A stretch of 36,532 nucleotides of DNA, taken from Clostridia bacterium (GTDB lineage: Bacteria; Bacillota; Clostridia; Oscillospirales; Feifaniaceae). Of this stretch, positions 26,775-34,969 are shown one piece after another (within the stretch, counting starts at the first letter, position 1; every line of letters starts with the position of its first letter). The stretch spans positions 1 to 36,532 of the forward strand of contig JAFQKL010000213.1 in assembly GCA_017396965.1 (NCBI GenBank), read 5' to 3'. Both the position numbers and the translations under genes were made by a program. The notes beneath the pieces were generated by a model, which saw only the letters and a program-made list of their open reading frames with translations, was not told where the DNA came from and did no database searches.

Positions 26775-27335
26775 ATGAAAACCGTCATTCTCTGGTCCTC
26801 CGCGAACACCGATGGCCTCACCGCTGCCGCCAAAGACACCTTTCTCGCCGGCCTGCACGAGCAGGGCATCGAGACGGAGGACATCTTCCTCAACGGCCTC
26901 ACCATCCGCCCCTGCCTGGCCTGCGGCAACGGCTTCGGCCAGTGCCTCTCGGACGGCAGCTGCGTTCAGGAAGATGACTTCGCCGCCGTCTACAAAAAGC
27001 TGGTCGAGGCGGACGGCATCGTTCTCGTGACCGCCGTCTACTTCCACGACCTCACCGAGCAGTTCAAGCTGTTCATCGACCGCCTGCGCCGTTGTGAAGC
27101 CCTGCGCGACGGGGATCTCAAGGGCAAGACCTGCACCCTCGTCGCCTGCGCCGGCGGCTCCGGGAACGGTGCGGTGGAATGTCTCAACATCATGGAAACC
27201 ACGGTCCGCCACATGAAGATGACCCCGACCGACCGCATCTCCATCACCCGCTACAACCGCGATTATATGCTGCCCGCTCTGCGCAGCAGCGGCGCGAGAT
27301 ACGCTCAGTTCCTGACCGAAGGCGGAAACGACTGA
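26775..27335 (+). CDS. Flavodoxin-like NAD(P)H-dependent oxidoreductase
   Basis: The 186-residue protein has a flavodoxin-like fold: an N-terminal strand and FMN phosphate loop (VILWSSANTDGLTAAAKD), a Cys-rich loop (about 48-65) and VTAVYFHDLTEQFKLFIDRL, the flavin-contacting segment of the NADPH-dependent FMN reductase family. The four cysteines read C-x2-C-x6-C-x5-C. Iron-sulfur flavoproteins have a tighter CX2CX2CX4-7C pattern, so an Fe-S cluster is uncertain. AAAGGAGG lies ahead of ATG 26775. It follows the membrane protein by 25 bp, probably in the same transcript. Substrate unknown. Confidence 0.85.
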   Translation: MKTVILWSSANTDGLTAAAKDTFLAGLHEQGIETEDIFLNGLTIRPCLACGNGFGQCLSDGSCVQEDDFAAVYKKLVEADGIVLVTAVYFHDLTEQFKLFIDRLRRCEALRDGDLKGKTCTLVACAGGSGNGAVECLNIMETTVRHMKMTPTDRISITRYNRDYMLPALRSSGARYAQFLTEGGND

Positions 27336-27346
27336 TAGAAGCACAG

Positions 27347-27385
27347 AAAAAAGCGCCTGTCCACCGTGTGGACAGGCGCTTTTTT
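27347..27385. terminator. Bidirectional terminator between convergent genes
   Basis: The stem GCGCCTGTCCA (27353-27363) with its complement (27369-27379) is flanked by A6 and T6, so it works both ways: for the flavodoxin-like gene (+) and the UPF0210 gene (-). Confidence 0.93.
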
Positions 27386-27434
27386 CGTCTTATGGACAAA
27401 ATGGAAAGCTAACAAACGCGGCAAAACCCGCAGC

Positions 27435-28793
27435 TTAATTCTTCAAACTCTGCAGCGGCGCGGGAATCCGTCCGCCTCTGGCGATAAACACCTCGGCCGA
27501 CTCCTTATGGACCGGCATCACCGGCGCCGAGCCGAACAGCCCGCCGAACTCCAGCTCCGCCCCCTCCGGCTGCCCAATGGCGGGAATCACGCGCACCGCT
27601 GTGGTCTTGCTGTTGACCATCCCGATGGCGGCTTCGTCGGCAATGATGGCGGAGATGGTGGAGGCGGGAGTGTCACCGGGGACGGCGATCATGTCCAGAC
27701 CCACCGAGCAGACAGCGGTCATCGCCTCCAGCTTGTCCAGCGTCAGCGTACCGCAGCGGGCCGCCTCGATCATGCCGGCATCCTCCGACACGGGGATAAA
27801 GGCGCCCGACAGGCCGCCCACCGAGGAGGAGGCCATCACGCCGCCTTTCTTCACGGCGTCGTTCAGCAGCGCCAGCGCCGCCGTCGTCCCATGGGTACCG
27901 CAGCGGCCAAGGCCCATCTCTTCGAGGATGTGGGCCACCGAGTCGCCCACTGCCGGGGTGGGGGCGAGGGAGAGATCGACAATGCCAAACGGCACCCCCA
28001 GCATGGCCGCAGCTTCGGTGCCCACCAGCTGGCCGATGCGGGTGATCTTGAAGGCGGTTCTCTTGATCAGCTCGGCCACCGCCGTGAGGTCGCAATCGTC
28101 CGGAGTCTTCTGCAGCACGGCGCGCACCACGCCGGGGCCGGAGACGCCGACGTGAATCACGCAGTCCGGCTCGCCCGGCCCGTGAAAAGCGCCGGCCATA
28201 AAGGGGTTGTCCTCCGGCGCGTTGCAGAAGATGACCAGCTTGGTGGCGCCGACGCAGTTGTTGTCCTGCGTCAGCTCCGCGGCGCGGCGCACGGTGTGGC
28301 CGAGCAGCTTGACGGCATCCATGTTGATGCCCGACTTGGTGGAGCCGACATTGACCGAAGAGCAAAGCCTGGTCGTCTGCGCCAGCGCCTCGGGAATGGC
28401 CTCGATCAGCTCGCGGTCGCCGGCGGAAAAGCCCTTGTGGACCAGCGCCGAGAAGCCGCCGATGAGATCCACCCCCAGCGCCACCGCCGCCTTCTCCAGT
28501 GTCAGCGCGTACTTGACGGGATCGCCGCCCGAAGCGCCCACCAGCATGGCAATCGGCGTCACCGAAATGCGCTTGTTGATGATCGGCACACCGTACTTGC
28601 CCTCCAGCATCCGGCCCACCTCCACCAGGCGGCCGGCCGAACGGGTGATCTTGTCATAGACCTTTTGGCAGGAGCGGTCGATGTCGCTGTCCATGCAGTC
28701 AAAGAGCGAAATGCCCATGGTGATGGTGCGGACATCGAGATTCTCCTGCTGGATCATCTGTATGGTTTCCAGAATGTCACTGGTATTGAGCAT
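27435..28793 (-). CDS. UPF0210 (PFL/DUF711) family protein
   Basis: The 452-residue cytosolic protein matches the UPF0210/DUF711 family, which has a fold related to pyruvate formate-lyase-type enzymes but no known reaction. Typical segments are [41 protein letters not shown] and [18 protein letters not shown]. It is almost always encoded with a small ACT-domain protein of family UPF0237, as here, 21 bp apart; the ACT protein may sense an amino acid and regulate it. AAGGAGGG precedes the ATG. No glycyl-radical motif or activating enzyme is nearby, so I do not claim lyase activity. Confidence 0.9.
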   Translation of the reverse strand: MLNTSDILETIQMIQQENLDVRTITMGISLFDCMDSDIDRSCQKVYDKITRSAGRLVEVGRMLEGKYGVPIINKRISVTPIAMLVGASGGDPVKYALTLEKAAVALGVDLIGGFSALVHKGFSAGDRELIEAIPEALAQTTRLCSSVNVGSTKSGINMDAVKLLGHTVRRAAELTQDNNCVGATKLVIFCNAPEDNPFMAGAFHGPGEPDCVIHVGVSGPGVVRAVLQKTPDDCDLTAVAELIKRTAFKITRIGQLVGTEAAAMLGVPFGIVDLSLAPTPAVGDSVAHILEEMGLGRCGTHGTTAALALLNDAVKKGGVMASSSVGGLSGAFIPVSEDAGMIEAARCGTLTLDKLEAMTAVCSVGLDMIAVPGDTPASTISAIIADEAAIGMVNSKTTAVRVIPAIGQPEGAELEFGGLFGSAPVMPVHKESAEVFIARGGRIPAPLQSLKN

Positions 28794-28814
28794 GGATTAC
28801 CCTCCTTCCAAAGG

Positions 28815-29084
28815 TCAGATTCGGTGCATGGAGTTGAAGATGTCCTCATGCATGACATGGATGACCAGCTGCTCGCGCTGGCCCATCTCAACCAGACGCT
28901 GCTGGAATTCGGGGAGGGAGCAGGTGAGGTTGGTGATGTCCACCAGCATGATCATGGCGAACATCTCCTGCAGCACCGACTGGGTGACCTCGATGATATT
29001 GCCCTGCACGGCGGCGCACTCGGTGCTGACCTTGGCCAGAATACCGACGGTGTCGCGTCCTAAGACGGTGAGAATGGCCTTCAT
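28815..29084 (-). CDS. UPF0237 ACT-domain protein
   Basis: The 89-residue protein consists of one ACT domain, beginning MKAILTVLGRDTVGILAKVS with the Gly at the first turn that usually shapes the ligand site, followed by the beta-alpha-beta-beta-alpha-beta pattern. ACT domains usually bind amino acids and control a partner; the partner is most likely the UPF0210 protein encoded next. AAGGAGG is 9 nt upstream of ATG 29084. It is the first gene of the two-gene unit. Confidence 0.92.
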   Translation of the reverse strand: MKAILTVLGRDTVGILAKVSTECAAVQGNIIEVTQSVLQEMFAMIMLVDITNLTCSLPEFQQRLVEMGQREQLVIHVMHEDIFNSMHRI

Positions 29085-29145
29085 GGGAAGAACCTCCTTG
29101 GAAAATTGATCAGCAGCGGGGCTGCTGTCCCTTGTCAACGCTAGT

Positions 29146-29174
29146 AGTATACCATTTTCAAAGCCCCAGCGCAA
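29146..29174 (-). promoter_or_regulatory. Sigma-A promoter for the UPF0237/UPF0210 pair
   Basis: On the minus strand, TTGCGC (29169-29174), a 17-bp spacer and TATACT (29146-29151). It is divergent from spoIIIAA. No convincing sigma-E promoter was found for spoIIIAA in this gap; CATAGGAAT at 29235-29243 is a poor match to the sigma-E -10 box. Confidence 0.7.
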
Positions 29175-29271
29175 GGGAGAGGGCAGAGAAAGCGGGGATT
29201 GTCCCTCCGCCGGTTCTGATCCGGGACAAACCGGCATAGGAATAGGACAACAAGGCAAGGAGGTTTTCAAA

Positions 29272-30258
29272 ATGGAGGATCGACTGAACGCAATCATCCG
29301 TCTGACCCCGGAGCCGGTACGGCGGGCGGTGCTGTCCCTTCCATTACAGGTGCAGGCGGGCATCACGGAGATCCGCCTGCGCCGCGACCGTCCCACCACC
29401 CTCACGCTGGGCCGTGAGACATTCTATCTTACGCGGCAGGGCGGCGTCACCGCCGTCCCCGATCGGCCGCTGCTGCTCAGCGGGGAACAGCTCGGCGAGA
29501 TCTTCCTCTCCCTCTGCCGCCGTTCGGTCTATGCGCGGACGGAGGAGCTGCGACAGGGCTTTGTCACCTATGCCGGCTGCCGTGTCGGCGTCGCCGGGGA
29601 GGCGGTGTGGGAGGGGGGAGAAGTGATTGGAATACGCGGGATCACGGCGCTGTGCGTCCGCATCGCCCGCGAACACAAGGGCGCCGCCAAACCCCTGCTG
29701 CCGGTGGTCTGGGACGGCGAGCAGCTGCACGCCACCCTGCTCGCCGCGCCCCCCGCCTGCGGCAAGACCACCATGCTGCGCGACCTCTGCCGCCTGCTCT
29801 CCCTCTCCGGCATCCGCGTGGCGGTGATCGACGAGCGGGGAGAGCTGGCAGGGGAGGGGACGCACCGCTTCGACCTCGGCGGCACCGCCGAGGTGCTGAC
29901 CGGCCTCCCCAAAGCAAAGGGGATGGAGCAGGCGCTGCGCACCCTCTCGCCGCAGGTCATCGTTGTCGATGAGCTGGGCAGCGAACAGGAGGCTGAGGCG
30001 GTCTCGGCGCTCTTTCAGGCCGGGGTGGCGGTGGTGGCCAGTTGCCATGCCGCCAATCTCGCCCAGCTGCTGCGCCGTCCGCAGATCAAAGCCCTCTGCG
30101 ACAGCGGCGCCCTGCAGCGTCTGGCGCTGCTGAAGAGCGGCGCGGTGGGGCAGCTCGCCGCAGTCTACCGGGTGGAGGAGGGATTTCATGAGATGGCTGC
30201 TGGCGCTGACGGCGCTGCTCTGCACCACCGGCTGCGGTCTGCTGCAGCGGGCGCATGA
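29272..30258 (+). CDS. spoIIIAA: Stage III sporulation protein AA (ATPase)
   Basis: The 328-residue protein resembles type II/IV secretion ATPases and powers or assembles the SpoIIIA-SpoIIQ channel between mother cell and forespore. Walker A is PPACGKTT (G164-K165-T166), Walker B lies in VIVVDELG, and AVIDERGEL follows the P-loop. GGAGG precedes the ATG. The C-terminus is about 20 residues longer than usual and overlaps spoIIIAB by 71 nt; the added tail is Ala-rich and low in complexity. It is the first gene of the spoIIIA operon, normally under mother-cell sigma-E control. Confidence 0.93.
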   Translation: MEDRLNAIIRLTPEPVRRAVLSLPLQVQAGITEIRLRRDRPTTLTLGRETFYLTRQGGVTAVPDRPLLLSGEQLGEIFLSLCRRSVYARTEELRQGFVTYAGCRVGVAGEAVWEGGEVIGIRGITALCVRIAREHKGAAKPLLPVVWDGEQLHATLLAAPPACGKTTMLRDLCRLLSLSGIRVAVIDERGELAGEGTHRFDLGGTAEVLTGLPKAKGMEQALRTLSPQVIVVDELGSEQEAEAVSALFQAGVAVVASCHAANLAQLLRRPQIKALCDSGALQRLALLKSGAVGQLAAVYRVEEGFHEMAAGADGAALHHRLRSAAAGA

Positions 30259-30628
30259 GGTGGAGCAACACCGCACCCTCGCCCGGCTCGTCCGCTTGAT
30301 GGAGGAAACCCTCTGGCTGCTGGAGTCCACCGGCGCCGACCGGGAAACCCTTCTCCGTCACGCTGCCCGCCGCTCCGCTCCCGATGATCCCGTCTCGCTT
30401 GAAACCCTCTGCGGACGCCTCACCGGCCCGGCGCTCGACCTCTGCCGCCGTTTTGACGACGGCCTCGGCACCACCCCGCTGCCCCAGCAGCGCGCCCACT
30501 GCGAAAGCTGTATTGCCGAAGGCCGCCGTCTGCTCACCCGCAGCCGCACCCGCCTGGCCGAACGGCGGCGGCTCACCTTAAGCCTGCCGCTGCTGGGCGG
30601 ACTGTTCGCCGTCATCCTGTTTTTCTGA
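30188..30628 (+). CDS. spoIIIAB: Stage III sporulation protein AB
   Basis: The 146-residue protein has an N-terminal membrane segment (MRWLLALTALLCTTGCG), a helical middle and a C-terminal hydrophobic anchor (LPLLGGLFAVILFF). It resembles GspF-like proteins of secretion systems and belongs to the SpoIIIA channel. It is shorter than the B. subtilis protein (about 170). GGAGGAGGG lies ahead of the ATG, which sits 71 nt inside spoIIIAA. The N-terminal TGC resembles a lipobox but has Thr rather than Leu at -3, so lipidation is doubtful. Confidence 0.88.
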   Translation: MRWLLALTALLCTTGCGLLQRAHEVEQHRTLARLVRLMEETLWLLESTGADRETLLRHAARRSAPDDPVSLETLCGRLTGPALDLCRRFDDGLGTTPLPQQRAHCESCIAEGRRLLTRSRTRLAERRRLTLSLPLLGGLFAVILFF

Positions 30629-30668
30629 CAGAAGCGGCCAAGATCAAAGACCGAAGGAGGAAACCCCC

Positions 30669-30863
30669 ATGGATATGGACACCGTCTTCCGCATCGCCGC
30701 CATCGGCATCATCGTCGCCGTGCTGCACCAGGTGCTGACCCGGGCGGGGCGGGAGGATCAGGCGATGCTGACGGCCCTTGCCGGGCTGATTGTGGTGCTG
30801 CTGATGATGATCCGGGAGATCCGCTACCTGTTCGACACCGTCAAGGCCACCTTCGGCATATGA
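30669..30863 (+). CDS. spoIIIAC: Stage III sporulation protein AC
   Basis: The 64-residue protein has two membrane helices (about 8-26 and 36-54), the normal size and layout of SpoIIIAC, a small integral membrane part of the feeding-tube complex. GGAGG lies 8 nt before the ATG. It is followed 10 bp later by spoIIIAD, with which it is homologous in part. Confidence 0.93.
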   Translation: MDMDTVFRIAAIGIIVAVLHQVLTRAGREDQAMLTALAGLIVVLLMMIREIRYLFDTVKATFGI

Positions 30864-30873
30864 GGAGGGCGCG

Positions 30874-31257
30874 ATGGATCTCCTTCAGATCTGCGGCCTG
30901 GCCCTGACGGCTGCCGCCCTCTCCCTGCTGCTTCGTCAGCTTCGCGGCGAGTACGCCCTGATGCTGGGGATGGCCGTTACCGGCCTGGTGCTGCTGGCGC
31001 TGCTGCCGGTGCTGCGGGAGATCTTCTCCCTGCTGCTGCGCATCGCCTCCTCCTCCGGCACGGGGGAGACGGTGGCGGTGTTGCTCAAGGCCATCGGCCT
31101 CGCCTTTGTTGCCGGCCTCGCCGCCGACCTCTGCCGTGACGCCGGAGAGTCGGCCATGGCCGGCCGGGTGGAGACAGCCGGCAAAGTGGCCATTCTCTCC
31201 CTCGCCATGCCGATGGCTTTGGAGCTGATGCGCCTTTTTGAGCGCATCCTCGGCTGA
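30874..31257 (+). CDS. spoIIIAD: Stage III sporulation protein AD
   Basis: The 127-residue membrane protein has about four hydrophobic segments, including the family stretch AIGLAFVAGLAADLCRDAGE, and matches SpoIIIAD in size and position. It is thought to form part of the membrane base of the channel with AC and AE. GAGGAGGG precedes the ATG. Confidence 0.93.
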   Translation: MDLLQICGLALTAAALSLLLRQLRGEYALMLGMAVTGLVLLALLPVLREIFSLLLRIASSSGTGETVAVLLKAIGLAFVAGLAADLCRDAGESAMAGRVETAGKVAILSLAMPMALELMRLFERILG

Positions 31258-31295
31258 AGACCGGGACGAAAACAGACGGAAGGAAGGAAAAAAGC

Positions 31296-32423
31296 ATGGT
31301 CCGACGCGTGACAATGGCAGTGCTGCTGCTGCTCCTGCTCACCCTCCCGCCCCCGACGGCATTGGCGGCGGAGGAGGATCTGGCGCTGCTGTACGAAGGA
31401 CTGTTTGAGTCGTTCGGCGGCGACGCCTTTCTGGAGCAGATCCCGCCCGAGGCCGACGAAGTGCTGCCGCGAAGCACCATTCTGAACCCCAGGACAATGA
31501 TGGAAGCCCTCAGCTTTCGCAACCTGCTCAACATCGCCTCCGGCGGCCTCTACCGCATCATCCGAGACGCCCTCGCCGGTTTCTCCCGCCTGTTGCTGGT
31601 GGTGCTGCTCGCCGTCCTCTCCAACGCCCTCGCCGATGCCCTCAAGGCCGACTACGCCGCCTCTGCCGTCCGCATCACGGCGGTGCTGGTGACATCGCTC
31701 GCCAGCTGGGAGATCCTCGTGGACAGCTTTGAGAGCTGCCGGCAGGCAATCGAAAGCGCCGGACTCCTGCTCGGCGGCCTGCTCCCTCTGCAGGCGGCAG
31801 CCGCCGCAGCGGCCGGCAAAAGTCTGACCGCCCTGCTGTTGCCGACTTCGGTTTCGGGAGGCATCGCCCTCTTTGCCGGATTGAACAGCGGTGTGTTCCT
31901 GCCGCTGCTGCAGGTTTATTTTGCCCTCGCCATGGCGGCGGCGGTCAGCGGCTCGGCCAGCCTCAAGTCGCTGGGCAAGGTGTTTTACAAAAGCATGGTC
32001 TACTTCCTCTGCTTTGCCACAACGATGATGTCCGGCGCGCTCTCCTTACAGAAAATCGTCGGCGCCTCGGCCGACACCCTGGCCGCCGACGCCGCCAAAC
32101 TCGCCCTCGGCAGCGCCATTCCCGTGGTCGGCTCAATCCTCACCGACGCCCTCGGCACCGTCCTTGGCGCCATCACCGCCCTGCGCGGTGCAATCGGTGT
32201 GGCGGGCATCGTCGTTTTGCTCACCCTCATGCTGCCGATGGCGGTGCGGGTGCTGCTGCAGACCACTCTCTGCCGCCTGGCTGCCGCCCTCTCCACCCTG
32301 TTCGGGGAGGATGCGGTGACCGAATTTCTCGATTCGGTGGCCTCCCTGTGGGGGATGCTGGCGGCCCTGGTCATCACGCAGGGGGTCTATTTTATCATCG
32401 CCACCGCCGTCATGACGGTGTAA
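31296..32423 (+). CDS. spoIIIAE: Stage III sporulation protein AE
   Basis: The 375-residue polytopic protein has a cleavable-looking signal peptide (about 1-24), an acidic outer segment, and about seven membrane helices. Length and position fit SpoIIIAE, the largest membrane component of the complex. GGAAGGAAGG lies upstream of the ATG, after a 38-bp gap from spoIIIAD without a terminator. Confidence 0.93.
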   Translation: MVRRVTMAVLLLLLLTLPPPTALAAEEDLALLYEGLFESFGGDAFLEQIPPEADEVLPRSTILNPRTMMEALSFRNLLNIASGGLYRIIRDALAGFSRLLLVVLLAVLSNALADALKADYAASAVRITAVLVTSLASWEILVDSFESCRQAIESAGLLLGGLLPLQAAAAAAAGKSLTALLLPTSVSGGIALFAGLNSGVFLPLLQVYFALAMAAAVSGSASLKSLGKVFYKSMVYFLCFATTMMSGALSLQKIVGASADTLAADAAKLALGSAIPVVGSILTDALGTVLGAITALRGAIGVAGIVVLLTLMLPMAVRVLLQTTLCRLAAALSTLFGEDAVTEFLDSVASLWGMLAALVITQGVYFIIATAVMTV

Positions 32424-32439
32424 GCAAAGGAGGTGCGCC

Positions 32440-32916
32440 GTGACCGCGATTCGGGAATGGGCCTTCACCATCGCCTGCGCCGGCCTCATCTGTGGCGTCG
32501 TCCGCGGGCTGATCCCCCAAAAAACCATGGAAAAGCAGCTCGGCCTGCTGCTCTCCCTCTCGCTGCTGACCATCTTCTTCTCCCGCTTCCCCGGCCTGCT
32601 GCCCGCAGAGCAGCCGGCCGCGTCCCTGCCGGAGGGGGAGGCTGCCGCCGTCCTGGGGCAACACGCGGCGGAGGAGGGAGTGTTGCTGGTGACCCGCCTG
32701 GAGCTGGCCCGCATGGTGGAGGAGATTTTGCAAGAGGAGACCGGCCGCCCCCACAAGGTCGCCGGCATCTCCCTGCACGGGCGGGACGGGGAGCTGAAGG
32801 TCGCCGAAATTGTCTTTTGCGACCTCACCCCGGACACGCCGCAGCAGGTGGGCGAGATTCTGCAGCGCCGCCTGTCCATCGAGACTGAGATCAGCGAGGT
32901 GAAGCAAAGCCCATGA
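32440..32916 (+). CDS. spoIIIAF: Stage III sporulation protein AF
   Basis: The 158-residue protein has two N-terminal membrane helices (about 5-22 and 32-50), followed by a soluble domain in the intermembrane space that is related to ring-building motifs of secretion systems. It starts at GTG 32440 with a strong AAAGGAGGT. Its stop overlaps the spoIIIAG start (ATGA), indicating coupling. Confidence 0.9.
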   Translation: MTAIREWAFTIACAGLICGVVRGLIPQKTMEKQLGLLLSLSLLTIFFSRFPGLLPAEQPAASLPEGEAAAVLGQHAAEEGVLLVTRLELARMVEEILQEETGRPHKVAGISLHGRDGELKVAEIVFCDLTPDTPQQVGEILQRRLSIETEISEVKQSP

Positions 32917-33443
32917 AGTGGAAACTTGCAGACAAAGGACCGATCCCCTTAATGATCATCGCAGCGGCGGCCATCGCCGCCCTCGCCCTGCTGCCGGCAG
33001 GGCAGGGGAGGACAGACACCGCAGCTCCCGCCGCCGGGCAGGACAGCGCCGCTTACGTCGCGTCGCTTGAAACCCGCCTGCTCACCCTGCTTAACAGCAT
33101 TGAGGGTGCGGGGGATCTGTCGCTCATGGTGACCCTTGAATCGGGCGCTGAATACATCTACGCCACCGAGAAAAAGAGCGCCGTCGATGCCCTCAGCGAC
33201 ACCCTCTCCGCCTCCTCCGCCCGGGTGGAGAACCGCAACGACAGCGAGGACAGCTACATCATCGTCAAAGGGGCGGACGGCGGTGAGTCCCCCGTGCTGC
33301 TGCGGCGGATCGAGCCGAAGGTGCAGGGGGTGGCCATCGTCAGCAGCGGCGCGGGAGACCCCACCGTGCGCCAAAAGCTGATCGAAACGGCCTCAGTGGC
33401 GCTGGGCATCCCCACCACCAGAGTCAGTGTGGTGGAAAAATAA
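32913..33443 (+). CDS. spoIIIAG: Stage III sporulation protein AG
   Basis: The 176-residue protein has one N-terminal membrane anchor (about 13-31) and an outer domain with a ring-building motif (KGADGGESPVLLRRIEPKVQ and GVAIVSSGAGDPTVRQKL). SpoIIIAG forms a large ring with SpoIIIAH in the space between mother cell and forespore in B. subtilis. The ATG overlaps the spoIIIAF stop. Confidence 0.92.
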   Translation: MKWKLADKGPIPLMIIAAAAIAALALLPAGQGRTDTAAPAAGQDSAAYVASLETRLLTLLNSIEGAGDLSLMVTLESGAEYIYATEKKSAVDALSDTLSASSARVENRNDSEDSYIIVKGADGGESPVLLRRIEPKVQGVAIVSSGAGDPTVRQKLIETASVALGIPTTRVSVVEK

Positions 33444-33539
33444 AGTTTCGCCGGACGAGGCATGGAAGAGGGAGCGCGCGACTATCTATGAAGCAAAGAC
33501 CCCGTGATGAAAGGCAGGGTCGGGAGGAGAATGGTGATT

Positions 33540-34133
33540 ATGCTGGTAAAAAAACGCAAGGTGATCTTTTTGTCGCTGGCCGCAATTCTGGTGATGGCCT
33601 TTATGATCAACGGCCTGATGGAACGTCAGCGCCTCGAGGTGCTGCAGAGTGTGGCCGGAAACACCGGTGAGGAGGGGCAGGCGGCCGATGCGCCGAGTCA
33701 GCCGAAAATCCTCGGCGAAGCGCAGCTTGTCGATGCGGATGCTGCGGAGGATGCGGGGGTGTCGGTGACGGTCGGTGCCGTCTCCAACGGCTATTTTGCC
33801 GATGCCCGCATCAACCGTCAGAAGGCACGCGACGAGGCGGTGGAGCTGCTGCAGAGCATCGTCTCCGACGAAGGCGCCGAGGAGCAGAGCAAGCGCGAGG
33901 CGGCGGAGGAGCTGGGCGTGATCGCCACCCTCATCGCCAAGGAGAGCGACATGGAGAGCCTCATCAAGGCCAAGGGCTTTGCCGATGCCGTCGTTGTCAT
34001 GGGCGAGAGCGATGTCACGGTGGTGGTGCAGTCAGACGGTCTTTCGGGCACCGATGTCAGCAAGATCAAGGAGATCGTCATGAGCGAGGCAGCGATCGGT
34101 GCGGAAAACATCAAGATCATCGAAGTCAAGTGA
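33540..34133 (+). CDS. spoIIIAH: Stage III sporulation protein AH
   Basis: The 197-residue protein starts MLVKKRKVIFLSLAAILVMA, one membrane anchor as in B. subtilis SpoIIIAH, followed by a helical linker and the C-terminal YscJ/FliF-like ring domain that binds SpoIIQ from the forespore side. ATG 33540 is preferred: AGGAG lies 10 nt upstream and the start matches the family. In-frame GTG 33504 and ATGs 33507 and 33531 are alternatives with no or badly spaced sites. It ends the spoIIIA operon. Confidence 0.9.
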   Translation: MLVKKRKVIFLSLAAILVMAFMINGLMERQRLEVLQSVAGNTGEEGQAADAPSQPKILGEAQLVDADAAEDAGVSVTVGAVSNGYFADARINRQKARDEAVELLQSIVSDEGAEEQSKREAAEELGVIATLIAKESDMESLIKAKGFADAVVVMGESDVTVVVQSDGLSGTDVSKIKEIVMSEAAIGAENIKIIEVK

Positions 34134-34135
34134 CA

Positions 34136-34170
34136 AAACCCCCGGTCTGTCCCGCGCAGACCGGGGGTTT
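34136..34170 (+). terminator. Terminator of the spoIIIA operon
   Basis: A 14-bp perfect stem (34136-34149 with 34157-34170) with a 7-nt loop ends in TTT. The T run is short but the stem is strong. Confidence 0.85.
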
Positions 34171-34226
34171 CGTGCCTGGAAGACGGGAAAAATGCTGCGC
34201 TATGCCGCGAACTTCAAAGCTTTTTC

Positions 34227-34255
34227 TTGCCTGTTAGCCCGCGGCATGGTATACT
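34227..34255 (+). promoter_or_regulatory. Sigma-A promoter for the Asp23 gene
   Basis: TTGCCT (34227-34232), a 17-bp spacer and TATACT (34250-34255). The leader of about 105 nt holds a hairpin (CGGCGGC at 34279-34285 with GCCGCCG at 34303-34309). Confidence 0.8.
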
Positions 34256-34364
34256 ATGTCTGATAGACAGAAAGGACACGGCGGCGTTCAGACACAGGCT
34301 GTGCCGCCGCGTAACACAATCGCAGGGGCAGGATACCCCGCAAAACGAATCGGAGGATGAATTT

Positions 34365-34889
34365 ATGGACGGAACTTATGTGGAAGGCCTCGGCAATGTG
34401 CGTATTGCAGAGGAAGTGCTGGCAACCATCGTCGCCACGGCGGCCATGGAGGTGTCCGGTGTCGTCGCGCTGATTCCCCGCTCCGGGCCTGATATCAAGG
34501 GCCTGCTGTCCAAGAAGGTGCCGGCTCGTAATGTCCGCGTCACGGAGCAGGAGGGTCAGGTGACCATTGAGCTGAACATCAACGTCCAGTTCGGCAAGAA
34601 GCTGCAGGAAGTGGCCCTCGAGCTGCAGACCGCTGTCAAGAAGGCGGTCGAGTCGATGACCGGGATGACGGTGGAGGCGGTCCATGTCTATATCGCCAAT
34701 GTCGTCACCGTGGAGGAGCCGGCCCCCGCGGAGGAAGCTCCCGTGGAGGAGGAGACCGCAGAGGAAGCGGCGGAGGAGATCGAAGAGGTGGAGGAGATCC
34801 CCGCCGAGCCGGAACTCCCCGTTTTGGAGGAGCCGACCGAGCCGGAGTCCACCGGAACCTCCTTCTTCGGCAATGCCTTTAAGGTGTAA
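34365..34889 (+). CDS. Asp23/Gls24 family protein with acidic tail
   Basis: The 174-residue protein has an Asp23/Gls24 (DUF322) domain in residues 1-118 (GNVRIAEEVLATIVATAAMEVSGV and the helix LQTAVKKAVESMTGMTVEAVHVYI). A tail of about 55 residues follows, rich in Glu, Pro and Ala, ending with the hydrophobic TGTSFFGNAFKV. Asp23 proteins are abundant cell-envelope-associated factors in Gram-positives. CGGAGG lies 8 nt ahead of the ATG. In many Firmicutes this gene is next to nusB, as here. The tail is an unusual addition; its role is unknown. Confidence 0.9.
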   Translation: MDGTYVEGLGNVRIAEEVLATIVATAAMEVSGVVALIPRSGPDIKGLLSKKVPARNVRVTEQEGQVTIELNINVQFGKKLQEVALELQTAVKKAVESMTGMTVEAVHVYIANVVTVEEPAPAEEAPVEEETAEEAAEEIEEVEEIPAEPELPVLEEPTEPESTGTSFFGNAFKV

Positions 34890-34901
34890 ACCAAACCACG
34901 C

Positions 34902-34930
34902 AGGCGGGGAGACTCCCCGCCTCTCTTTTA
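34902..34930 (+). terminator. Hairpin terminator or attenuator before nusB
   Basis: AGGCGGGGA (34902-34910) pairs with TCCCCGCCT (34914-34922) around a 3-nt loop, followed by CTCTTTTA. No separate promoter is visible for nusB, so partial readthrough from the Asp23 promoter is likely. Confidence 0.7.
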
Positions 34931-34969
34931 CCGGGAAAACAGGAAATAAACGCAAGTGAAGGAGACGCC

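Noticed and set aside
27366-29063. A 565-codon plus-strand frame opposite the UPF0210 gene
   Set aside because: Its sequence is His/Arg/Asp-rich shadow text, and the opposite strand encodes a clear UPF0210 protein.
29235-29243. CATAGGAAT as a sigma-E -10 box for spoIIIAA
   Set aside because: It has one base too many against the sigma-E consensus and no -35 match, so I only mention it beside the divergent promoter.
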